In this document: piece after piece, positions 1 through 10,273 of the stretch
Layout: each line of letters starts with the position of its first letter
Position numbering within the stretch: position 1 is the stretch's first letter
From: Knoxdaviesia capensis
Lineage: Eukaryota; Ascomycota; Sordariomycetes; Microascales; Gondwanamycetaceae
Length of the DNA stretch: 64,000 bases
Direction: 5' to 3'
NCBI GenBank assembly: GCA_001510575.1
Contig: LNGK01000004.1
Location: 865,895 to 929,894, forward strand
Position numbers and translations under genes: made by a program
Notes under the pieces: model-generated
What the model was told of the DNA's origin: nothing
The model's input: the letters and a program-made list of their open reading frames with translations, nothing else
Database searches by the model: none

Positions 1-249
1 AGCAAGCATCATAGACGAAACAGTATCCCTCATGGTCTTTTAATCCCCCCAACCCAGCGCCAGCTGCTCCAAGTTTCCCCTGCATTCAATGCTACGCAGC
101 GTCGACAGAAGAAATAGAAAGGAGAAAGTGAAAAACAGAGTCCAAAGCAAAACCCCGGAAGTCCCCCCCCAGCTAGTAGTAGTAGTAATACACGGCAGAA
201 AAAAAAAAGAAACCCCGTCCCCAGCGTCATCACCTCCCGCCCGCCGCCC
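1..249. other. 3' flank of MOT1
   Basis: No gene is visible. This is the downstream flank, probably including the 3' UTR, of the leftward MOT1 gene. It contains short homopolymer runs of C and A and a small TAG/TAA-rich patch near 175-195, but no clear terminator consensus. Confidence 0.6.
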
Positions 250-3200
250 TTACTTCATCGTCTTCAAGAAGCCGTCAAGATCGAAGCTCTCCTCGTACTG
301 CGAATTGTCCCACAGCTCGTCCAGGTCGTCCAACCAGGCCTTCTTGCCGGGGGCCCGCACATCGCCGGTCTCGACGTCGACCATGTCCTCCTCGCGGCCC
401 TCGACGCCGGAGCCCCCGGCCCCGCCGGCCCCACTGCCCTCGGCGATGAGCCCGGGGCCCGTATCGCCGAGATTGAACAGATCGAGGATCTGGTCGGTGT
501 CCATGGTCGCCAGGCCGGCGTTCTGCTGGTTGACGACCGTCGACGCCACGTCGATCTTGAAGCGCTGCAGGCTCAGAATCTTCTCCTCGAGCGTGCCGCG
601 CGTGATCAGCCGGTACACGTTGACCACCTTCTTCTGGCCGATGCGGTGGGCCCGGTCCATGGCCTGCAGGTCCTTCTGCGGGTTCCAGTCGTGCTCGACG
701 AAGATCACCGTGTCGGCGCCCGTCAGGTTGAGGCCGAGGCCGCCGACGCTGGTGGTCAGCAGCAGCACGTCGTACGACGGGTCGCCGTTGAACTTGTTGA
801 CAATGTCCTGGCGGCGCGTGGCCTCGACGCTGCCGTCCAGCCGCAGGAACGACACGCTCGGCAGCATCGCCCGCAGCACCGTGTTCTGCACCATGTCCAG
901 CATCTCCTTCATCTGGCAGAAGATCAGCGCCCGGTGCGGCTTGATCGGCTGGTACAGCGCGTCGTTCGACGCCGACCCCTCGGAGCCCTCGACGCCGATG
1001 CCGCAGTCGACCAGCAGGTCCCGCAGCGCCGTCAGCTTCGGCGCGTGCACCGGGTCCTCCACCCGCGTGCCCTGCTTCGCCAGCACCTTCTGCGTGTCGT
1101 CGTACAGCGCGTGGCCCGGCTTCATCACCAGCGCCGGGCTGTTGCACAGCTTGCGCATGTACTGCAGCGCCTGGAAGATGTGCTGCTTGGCCTCCTTGTC
1201 CTCGCGGCCGGCCTCCTCGTGGATCTTCTTGCCCTGCTTGCGCGTAAAGTCGTCAAACAGCTTGCGCTGCAGCTCGCTGAGGTCGCAGTAGTAGTTCTGC
1301 AGAATCTTCGGCGGCAGGTCGTTCAGCACCTCCTCCTTGAGCCGCCGGAGCAGGAACGGCAGCACCTGCTTGTGCAGCGCCTCGATCGCCAGCGCTCCGG
1401 CCTCCTGCTCCTTGGACGACGCCTTGGCGTTCCGGCTGGCCGCAATCGGCTTGGCAAACCGGTCGAGGAACACCTTCTCGGCTCCGAGAAATCCCGGCAT
1501 CAGGAAGTCAAACAGCGACCACAGCTCCAGCACGTTGTTCTGGATCGGCGTGCCGGTGAGGATCAGCCGGTGGTAGCTGGTCAGCGACTTGACCGCCATC
1601 GTGATCTTCGCCTTGGGGTTCTTGATGAGGTGGCCCTCGTCCAGCACCACGTAGTTCCACTTGTGCTCCTGCAGAATCGCCGTGTCGTTGCGGCACACAT
1701 CGTACGACGTGATCACAATGTCCGTCTCACCGAGCCGCTCCTTCATGGCCTTGCGGTCCCCGGGCGCGCCGACGTAGGCCATCGCCGTGAGGAACGGCGC
1801 GTACGTCTTGAGTTCCTGCAGCCAGTGGCCCGGCAGCGTCGGCGGGCAGACAATCAGCGACGGCAGCCGGCGGACGTCCGCCGCTCCGGTGCGTGCAAAG
1901 TCTTCCGCACGCTGGTGGTGGTCGCTGGCCACGATGCAGATGGTCTGCAGCGTCTTTCCGAGACCCATGTCGTCACACAGAATCCCATGGAGATGGTACT
2001 TGTTGAGGAAATGCAGCCAGTTGACGCCGTCCTGCTGGTACGACCGCAGCTCGGCCTTGATGGCCACCGGGATCTTGAAAGGCTCGACCTTCTTCGGATC
2101 CAGCAGCTGCGCAATGAACGTGCGCTCGCGGTCGCGGCCCTTGAGCAGCTCCTCCGAAAGGCCCGGCGGGTCGGGGATGCCGGCCTCCAGCGGCACCAGC
2201 TTGACCAGCGTGGCGAAGGACGTGGTGGCCAGCAGCCGGATGTCGTTGTCCGAGTCGCTCATGCGGCCCAGCACCGGCACAATCAAAAAGATTACGTACG
2301 GCAGGATGGCGTCGCCCATCACGGCAATCAGGTGGTAGATCGACTCGATGGCGCCCTGGCGGTGGTGCAGCTCGACCGGGTTGCTCACGCTGGGCAACAC
2401 CTTCTCGACCATGGCCGTCATGCCCTTGATCGGCATCACGCTGCACACCGTGGCCATACACTTGGCCGACATGTAGCGGAAGACGGAAAGTTTGGAGTGC
2501 AGCCCCTTGATGACCAGCGGCAGGATGTCGGTGATGAACGGCAGCAGATCCCCGTGCAGCGTCGGCACCATCGTGCGGATCACCGACAGCGCATCGACCA
2601 CGTCCTGGCCGAACGTGCTCTCCGGGTCGTCGACGTCGCCCGGGATGTCGGGGCCCGAGAAAGCCTTGGTGAGCGGATCGTGCATGAAGCCCTTGAGGCT
2701 GGGCACCATCGTGAACAGCTGCGCGCCGTACGACCGCGCCAGAATCTCCAGCGCCTCCTTCGCACCGCGCCGTGTAATGCGCGCCGCCTTGGCCTCGCGC
2801 GCAAACTTGGCCGCGTCCGCATGGTCGACGCGGTCCTCCTCCTTCTGCATCGACAGGATCACGTCCGTCTTGGTCGCGTGCACCGGGAACTCGGGCGTCT
2901 CCGCCACCTCGACACACGAGAACTTGACCAGGTTGGCCACGACCTTATCGGCCGGTCCGCGCCGGCCCAGCTCCGTGAACAGCTGCACCAGCCGCGCAAT
3001 CGTCGCCGACGACCGGCTCTGCAGCTCGGCCGTGTCCTCGGTCTTGACGCTGTCCATGATGCTCTTGATCAGCAGGCTGGGTTTCTTGGGCACCGCCCGG
3101 ATCGCCACCAAGGCACACGCTGCCGCGGCCCGCACCCGCCCGTCGCGCACCGCCTTGGCCGCCTTGGCCTCGCTAATCGCCTCCTGAGTGACCTGGCGCG

Positions 3201-6200
3201 CGTCGTCCAGCTGCTGGCTGACAATCAGGCGCTGGCCCGGGGGAACGAGCTTCTTGAGCCGTTCAAAGTCGTCGCCGACACACTTCTCGGCGACCGCAAT
3301 GCTGAATGCGCCGGGCCCGGCCTGCGCCTCTCCCTGCACAATCACCGCCAGCGTCGGCAGCTTGCCCTGGGACACCTTTCCGTGGTCGCGGAACAGGTTC
3401 ATCAGCTGCTGGCACTGCGACCGCACCCGCTGCACGTGGCCAACCAGCTCGCGGTAGCTCACGGGGCGCTCGCTCTCAATCACGCCCTGCAGGAACGCCA
3501 CGAAGCGCTGGCAGCCGTCAACGTCGGCCGAGTTCTTGGCAAACTCGTCGATGATCATCGCAGCAGTCCACTGGGTCGACGAGAAGGCCGACGAAAGGCC
3601 CTCCAGCACGCGCTGGTCGTAGTCAGAGTCCGCCTGGGAGGTCGGGATCTTCGAGAGCACGAGCCCCATGGCCCGCGCCGCGTACACGCGCGAGCGGACC
3701 AGTGTGTCCATGCCGACAAGGTCGACATCGCCTTGGATCATGTGGCCGTCGACGTCGTGGGTGTTGGTCGACGTCGGAATGTCCTCCACCTTGGTCATGC
3801 GTCTCCGGCGCTTCACAGCCCGGTCGGCCCCTTCAGCCGCCGGGGACGAGGCCTTGCGACCGCTCGACACGGGAACCGGAGCGTACATACCGCCCGACGG
3901 CTTCTGGAGCAGCGAGGCGTTCATCGGGACCGGGTGACGGGACACTCCGATCGGGGTCAGCGTAAGTTCCAGGAGGTCGACGGCGTGGGGAGCGAACTCG
4001 TCGCGGAGCGCATCGGGGTTGCGCGCAAGGCTCTGCACCATGGTCGACCACAGCTCGACCGACGTGTTCAGTGTCTCGCGGTCGCGCTCAACGAGAATGT
4101 TCTGGAAAATCAGCCGCAGCAGGCGGCCGTTGAGCCATCCCTGCGCCGTCTGCTCGTCAAGGCCAGCAAAAGTAATGAGTGCCTTGAGCACGGCCAGACG
4201 CACCGAGGTGATGGTGTGGCGGAGGAACGGGTAGAGACGGGGCACCAGGAGCACAAACGAGCGCTCCTCGTCGTGGGCGGCCGACGCCTTCATGGTCTCG
4301 AGAACCTCGGGGAAGCTGCAGAGTGTGGCCAGGAGATCCATGATCCGGCCCGTGCTAGCACTAAGGTCGTCGCCGAGATTGGACAGACTCTCCCACACAA
4401 TGTTGATCAGCTCGTCCAGCGCCTGCGGACGCATCGAGACAAACTCCTTGGCGATGGGGATCAGCGTGGCCGCGCTGACCGCACGCACGTCGTCGTCAGT
4501 ATCTGCCAGGCCCTTCATAACCGCGCGGACCACGCCGTCAACCATGGCACTATCGGCAAGCAGCAGATCTTTCCGCACCGCCACAACGTAGCGCATGCCC
4601 ACCATGCCTCCGTGGCACACGGCCCAGGCAGGCCGTTCGAGGTTGAGGTCGTCTTGCATCACGAGGCGATACATGAGGCCGTAGATTCCGTAGACCGACG
4701 AGTCGGGAACGTGGCGCAGGACTGAGCCAAGGGACTGGCCCACGGTTTCGCGGATGGGAGCCACCGAGGTGTCGGAGCTGTAGTCAGTGAAGCGGTCCAG
4801 CATAAGGACGCAGCACAGCCGACAGGCGAGGTCGTCGAGCCACGCCTTGTTGAGGTTAATGTTGGCAGCGCGCGGCTTGCCACGCAGGCGTCCGGCGCCG
4901 CCGCCGTGCACGCGGATGACCTCGCGGAGGCCCAGGGCAGCTCCGTGGCGGGTCTCCCACTGGGGATCGAAGAGATCGATCTTGAGAAACTCGCACAGCC
5001 GCTCGTACGGCCACTCGGCGCCTTCGAGCGCACTCTCGGCCTCGATCTCCGACTTGACGTTGTCGACAGTGCCCTTGAACTCGGAGACAACCTTGGCGTC
5101 TTCGTCGACATCGGTCGGCCGGTCGAGGTTGAAGTAGTCATTCACCTTATTGCCGTTCTTCGCTTCTCCGTCGGCTCCGGCACCGGGGGGGGCGACAAGG
5201 CTGTCGTCGCCAAAGGCGTCGGATCCGCCCGTGGCCGACCGGCGTAACGAGAGGTCTCCAAAGGAAAGTTTGCCTTGGGAGGCCTTCTGGGCCTCCCGCT
5301 TGCGCTTGCGCTTCAGCACATTCAGCTGTCGGGAGCTGAGGCCGGCCTCTTCGCCGTTTCCGCCCTGGCTCGCCCCGCCGGCGGTGGAGATGCTATCACT
5401 CCGGCCAAGGCTTTTGCCGGACAGGTCGGCGGGAGTGCCCGGGCTGATCATAGGGTCAACATACACGGGCATTTCGTCGTCCTCAAATTTGCGGCCAAGG
5501 AGGCCCAGGCGGCCGGGGAGGGTTTTCTTAAGGTGGCTCAGGCGGGCCTGAGGATCGAGAGACGCGAGGGCGTAGTCGGAAGGACCGCCACGGAGGAGTT
5601 CACGGCCATGATGGACAATCTTCTGGAGATCCAGAGTGGTCAGGTCAAAGAGGGCCTCGCCGGTCAAGATGGCGTCGGGGTCTTCCTTCTTAATGGATGC
5701 GTTGCCGTTGCCGTTGCCGTTGCTGCTGTTCTCGGGATCTTCGTCCTTCTTCACGGCTGAGTCGCCGCCATCGCCGTCGTCTTCGTTGGGGTCATATTGG
5801 GGGGCATTTTCGATGATTTTTCCGATGGCCTTTGCGGCAGTTGAGCGCGTCTCCCAGTCTTTGTGGCGTAGATAGGGGACTACTCTAGATAGAAGATTGA
5901 AAAGTTCGTCTGGGTGTTGTTTCTGCCAGTCAGCCAGCTGGTTAACTGCAGTATCCCGAATCAAACGGGTACTACCAGTCTCCAGAAGGCTAGAGAAGAA
6001 GCAAGAGAAGGAATGTTAGCAAGAGACACAGAGGTTAGGGTTGATGGTTAGGGTTGATGGTGGCTTAGGGTTCACATGTGGATGGTTAAGTCCCAGCAAA
6101 CAACCACAACCAACTGAGAGCCCAGGGCATGGATTTGCTCATAAACAGCATTTATAATGCAGACTGAAGCTTCGTGAGGCCCATCCAAGCACAATGAAGC

Positions 6201-6408
6201 TTGTCCATCGTAGGATTCAGAGGGATATCAGGGAATACTCACGTGACTAGTCGATCAAGTCTAGATGGAAGGAAAGGCAATGGCCACGACAGTTAGCATG
6301 ATGAAGACGATCTCGATTTTGCACGAGATGCTTAGAGGAAGAGAACACCCTCAGAGGAAAGTGCAGAAGAAAAAAAGGAATTATGTGCAAAGCTTACCTG
6401 GATGCCAT
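250..6408 (-). CDS. mot1: MOT1, TATA-binding-protein-associated Snf2 ATPase
   Basis: Mot1 is the nuclear Swi2/Snf2 ATPase that strips TATA-binding protein from DNA and redistributes it among promoters. Three coding exons give 1922 residues: 6408-6398, 6260-6243 and 5989-250. Introns are GT-AG with CTAAC branch points. The start was chosen because the 11-nt and 18-nt exons join into an N-terminus reading MASRLDRLVTLLETGSTR, the family's usual opening; the long exon alone has no proper start. HEAT-repeat-rich sequence fills roughly residues 20-1280. The Snf2 core follows, with Walker A lysine about K1355 in GLGKT, the Walker B variant DEGH at about 1460-1463, and the helicase-C motif with RAHRIGQ near 1790. 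Low-complexity Gly/Ala sequence lies just before the conserved acidic C-terminal tail. Length matches the family (about 1870-1950). The gene is divergent from SMC3, 3.9 kb away. Identification is near certain; the first two exons are inferred from splice signals. Confidence 0.96.
6033..6072. repeat. TTAGGG-like tandem repeat inside MOT1 intron 2
   Basis: A 13-nt unit, GGTTAGGGTTGAT, occurs twice head to tail (6033-6045 and 6046-6058), followed by a third CTTAGGGTT at about 6064-6072. It lies within the 253-nt second intron of MOT1. It resembles interstitial telomere-type sequence; a binding role is only speculation. Confidence 0.7.
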
Positions 6409-8858
6409 TGTGACTTAGATAGTCTCCATGAATTTCATCATTCACAGGACAAAGAAATCACAAGGTCTGAAATGGATTCGTGGTGGTTAGTTAAGAAGGT
6501 GAGAAAGAAGGAGAGTTTGGAGGACACGAATGGGGAGAAGATGTAAATAAATAGGAAGAATCAATAAACATGAGGGACAATATTTTTTATGTTTGTCCAG
6601 CCCTAATTGTTGACTCGGTCTAACGAGTTGGGTGTTGTGTTTGTCATGATGGAAGCTATGATGACTCTAGAGAATGTGAGAGCCCCATCAACACATACAA
6701 CAAAACAAAGTACAGTAAAGATTGGTATGACAACGTTTACACACTTGATAGCACGTAGAGAATTATAAAAACAGAGGGGAACATATGTGAATTGAGTGGA
6801 TGAGAGTAATATAGCTACTGGCTGAAGAAGGGTGTGTGAATGCTGAATGTTGAAGCGAGAGATGATGAAGAAAGATATCTAGATGGGGTATATATAGGGC
6901 TGATGGGCATGATAGACAGATAGAGAGAGATGAGGGAAATGAAGCCAATAATACGATCTGACAGGAACACAGCGAGATATCACCGGCTACAGATAGACAT
7001 ATCACTTTAAGCTGGGGGATTTGGGCAATGCTGGGGTGGGAGATGGATTAGCCGACATGGACACTGCATACCGAAGCTCCAAGGTTGGATCCGAGCCAGT
7101 TGTGTGTAGATCTATCGACGATTTGCGCGTTTGGATGTATCGGTGTGGTTGGGCGTTGGACTAGACCGAAGCCAAGGCCATCACCGAAACCCTGGCTTAG
7201 GGTTTGCTAGGGTTCAGCGTGCAGTGAAAGGTTGGCCCGGGTGTAACGATCTCGATGGCGATGATGATCGTTAGTGATAGGGCGGGAAGAAGAGAAAGAG
7301 AGAAAAAAAAAGCGTCAAGGGCCAAGAGTGATGAGATTGGGGGGATTAGTGGACAAGACCACTGTAGGTTTAGGGAGGCCAGTGGAGAAACCAAGCAAAA
7401 TTAGGTGGTATGGGCACTGTAAGCCAGTAGAAGAGAAGAGGGAATGGGGGAGATTAAAAAAGTAAATAAATAAAATAAAATAAAAACCATTAACAGCCGT
7501 CCGAGAAAAAAAGAGAATAAAAGCGAGATACGGTTCAGCGGGCGAAAGAGAGGGGCAGGTCGGGCCCTATAAGTATAAAGACTGTTATTTTATACTTTGT
7601 TTTGCGCGTCGTCTTTTGAAGGGGGGAAGGGCTTGCCATTTTGATTTCCAGTCCGTAGCGCGACGAAACGGGCCTAAGTACTGGTGCATAGTAAATTTGC
7701 TGCGGGGTTACATGACCGGGGTGGGGGGGGAAAGAATGGCTGGGCGCACTTGCTTCAGTGACGGTTTTGGGGGGGGCAGAAGGAGGGAAAGGCAGAGAAA
7801 GAGCGACCGGGCTGGCCCATCACAGGTTCCTTCCCAGCTTTTGATTGAGCTTGATGCCTGTGGCTGTACCCGTACTTTTGAGCCTTTTTTATTTTATCTT
7901 ATTTTTATTTTTCAACCCAAAAATTCTGGAGCGGGATTCCATATTCCAGCCAATCACCGCCCGCCGAATGCTCGTTTCCCCTGTACGAAAGTGGGCCCGG
8001 TACGTACCGCACTAGCTGACTTCAGGAGCATTCTGCAGCCAAACTGGTCGCAACCAAGCTCTGCACACGAGGTCTCCACTGTTAGCGACGCATGTCTCTT
8101 TGATTGCCTGCAGGGTACAGTGCCTGAGAAATTCTGTGTGCGGCTTACGCATTGGCCAGGCAGAGAAGGAAAAAAAAAATGATGGAATGAGGCGTTGACA
8201 ACCTGACGATTCTTTTGTGTTCTTCTTCGTCGTCTTCTTTTGTTGCCATATACGGATTGAACGACGAGTTACGGGAACCCGGAAAGCGAAAATGCGAACT
8301 GAAGAAGAGGGTTCGGAACCGGCCAGCTGACAAAACGGCCTGCATGTGCAGTTGGCAGCTGAGAGATTAGGGCTCAAGTGAACAATACTACGGAAAACAC
8401 TGACAGAGAGGCCAGGCCAGAAGCGACAAGTGCATAAGCCTCTTGTTCAGTGTTCCTAAGCACAAAGTATTATGATCGGGTTTGGACTGGAAGCACAGCT
8501 TGGCCGAGTTTGCGGGAGTGAAGTTGTTTGGGCCTGCAAACAAGAAGCTAGTGATAAAGCTTTCCCGGCGTCTAAGGAGAGGCGGACAAGAAAGAAGAGT
8601 GATCGTGAAAAGTGGCTTCGGCTGCCGGCAGCAGCATCTCGCCATGTGTTGAAGTTGGGGTGCCACAGCTGCGTGTATTCACACATATAAACGCAGGGCA
8701 TTGTGTGACTTCCAGGAAGATCCGTGGTGTGGCAGCTCTGAGATGCCTTTCTGGGCGAGAGAGACACGAGCTTTGGATCAACTGGTCCTCTCTGGGAGGC
8801 AGCGCTGAAGTCTGTAGAGGATGCAGATCATACAGCCGTGACAGTATGGAAATACATC

Positions 8859-8861
<3 letters not shown>

Positions 8862-8890
<29 letters not shown>
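8862..8890. repeat. (AT)n microsatellite
   Basis: An uninterrupted AT dinucleotide run of about 14 units lies in the MOT1-SMC3 gap. Confidence 0.9.
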
Positions 8891-8892
<2 letters not shown>

Positions 8893-9560
8893 GGTACTAT
8901 GTTCAGCAGCGAAGGCGTTTGACACGTTTTCCACGTCACGGCGCCGTCCCCCTTGATGCCATATGAAGGTTTTCCGCCACCGATCGTCGCCCTTCCCGGT
9001 ATTATTAGAATTACGTCCTCGTTGCACTGTTTTGTTTCTGATGTTTAAATTGCGCTTCGGTATCAATTATAGCACGTCGCAGCCCGGGTCTGTGTGCATC
9101 AATCTCGCTATAGTGGCCGCCCTATATTTACGTGTTGGCCGGTGTCTATATAAGCCGAACATACCTACTGTACTTTGCTCTTCGGTGTGCATTTGCCACG
9201 AACAACTCGCGGCTTCGTGTCAAGTAATGTCACGAGTCTAGACGGAGACAACGGACAGCACACACAAACGTAAATGAAATGAGCAGAAATCAAAGTGCAT
9301 GTTTGTCCAGACCAGGGGCCAAGACAGAGAGAAACTCGGAGGCGCCAGAGAAACGGTCAAAAAACCGGGATCGACTCCAGGGCTATCAAACTGTCCACGC
9401 CTGGACTCGCCTCTGTTTAGAGTTCCCACGCTGACGTATTCGAAACTAGTTCCGTCTTGAGCCGCAGACGTGAAGAAGGGAACCGCTGCTCTAAGATCCC
9501 CCTGATATAGGATGTAAGAAGCCATCGTAATATGATCCTCTTCGGGATTGTTTCTCGTGG

Positions 9561-9588
9561 TGAGTGAGCGAGTGAGTGAGTGAGTGAG
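9561..9588. repeat. GAGT tetranucleotide microsatellite
   Basis: Six to seven copies of TGAG/GAGT, with one variant unit (GAGC), lie upstream of SMC3. Confidence 0.85.
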
Positions 9589-9921
9589 AACGGCCCAAGT
9601 CAGGAACAGCGTAACGCATTCCAAAAATCTCAGGGGGACAACGGAACTGGGGGCATTTTTCCTTCTTCCGTGGAGCCCTCCACACAACAGCGATTGCCTG
9701 GAAATGATACACAAACGAAGGTGTCCGTGGACGTGTCAGAATTCAGTTGACTCAGTTGAGGATCAAAAGCACGAATGGGCTCTGTATTCTTATCGGTTGA
9801 CAGCCATTGGCCAGACTGATAAGATTGTCTTATCTCAAAGTCAGCCACACCTGTGTCTGGCGCATCATGCACGTGACGTCTGAGGCTGAATGTGGCGTCC
9901 GTGTCTGCGCGCCAGCAACGA

Positions 9922-9927
9922 ACGCGT
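9922..9927. promoter_or_regulatory. MCB (MluI cell-cycle box) candidate, distal, SMC3 promoter
   Basis: The palindrome ACGCGT lies about 350 bp upstream of the SMC3 start codon. In yeasts this hexamer is the core site of the G1/S factor MBF, which drives S-phase and cohesin genes. Function here is inferred from the motif and its location. Confidence 0.4.
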
Positions 9928-10238
9928 CGCCGAAATTCAATCAACGAAAATTAACAACCAACATTGCACATTTCCATCTCTTCAAACTTTTCTTTCCCCC
10001 CTCTCGTTCCCTCACACTCCATCACAACCCATCGAATAAGCGCCGTTTGAACAATCGTATTTTTTCAGCGTCTTATTCATCTGTGTTTTTCGTGCCTTTC
10101 CTCTCGTTCGCTCCGCGCTTGCCTTGCCGCGCCGCCCCCGGCGTCCGGTGCTTCTCCGCATTTCTCGCCGGATCGTTTTCCTTCAACTGCGACATCACTT
10201 CTTTTTTTTTTCTGCGGCCCGCTCGGCGGGGATCCAAG

Positions 10239-10244
10239 ACGCGT
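10239..10244. promoter_or_regulatory. MCB (MluI cell-cycle box) candidate, proximal, SMC3 promoter
   Basis: A second ACGCGT lies 30 bp upstream of the SMC3 start codon, probably inside the 5' UTR or overlapping the transcription start. Together with the copy at 9922 it forms a pair of the kind seen in MBF-regulated genes. Confidence 0.4.
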
Positions 10245-10273
10245 GAACTGCGCCGTGTCCGCTTTCGCCCATC

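Larger units (their letters stand above)
6409..10273. other. Divergent intergenic region between MOT1 and SMC3
   Basis: About 3.9 kb with no gene I can support. Open frames here are under 190 codons, are not conserved-looking, and are rich in homopolymer-encoded residues. The stretch holds the upstream regions of both flanking genes, purine-rich sequence around 7260-7560, an (AT)n tract, a GAGT microsatellite and two ACGCGT boxes near SMC3. A pyrimidine-rich stretch at about 9965-10090 is typical of a fungal core promoter and 5' UTR. Confidence 0.6.

Noticed and set aside
89..4725. Very long open frames on the plus strand across MOT1 (up to about 1360 codons)
   Set aside because: They are antisense shadows of the GC-rich MOT1 coding strand, composed of Arg/His/Leu/Gln-rich sequence with no family features.
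7616..8182. 188-codon open frame on the plus strand between MOT1 and SMC3
   Set aside because: It has no recognisable domain and atypical composition, with no splice partner and no promoter-like context.
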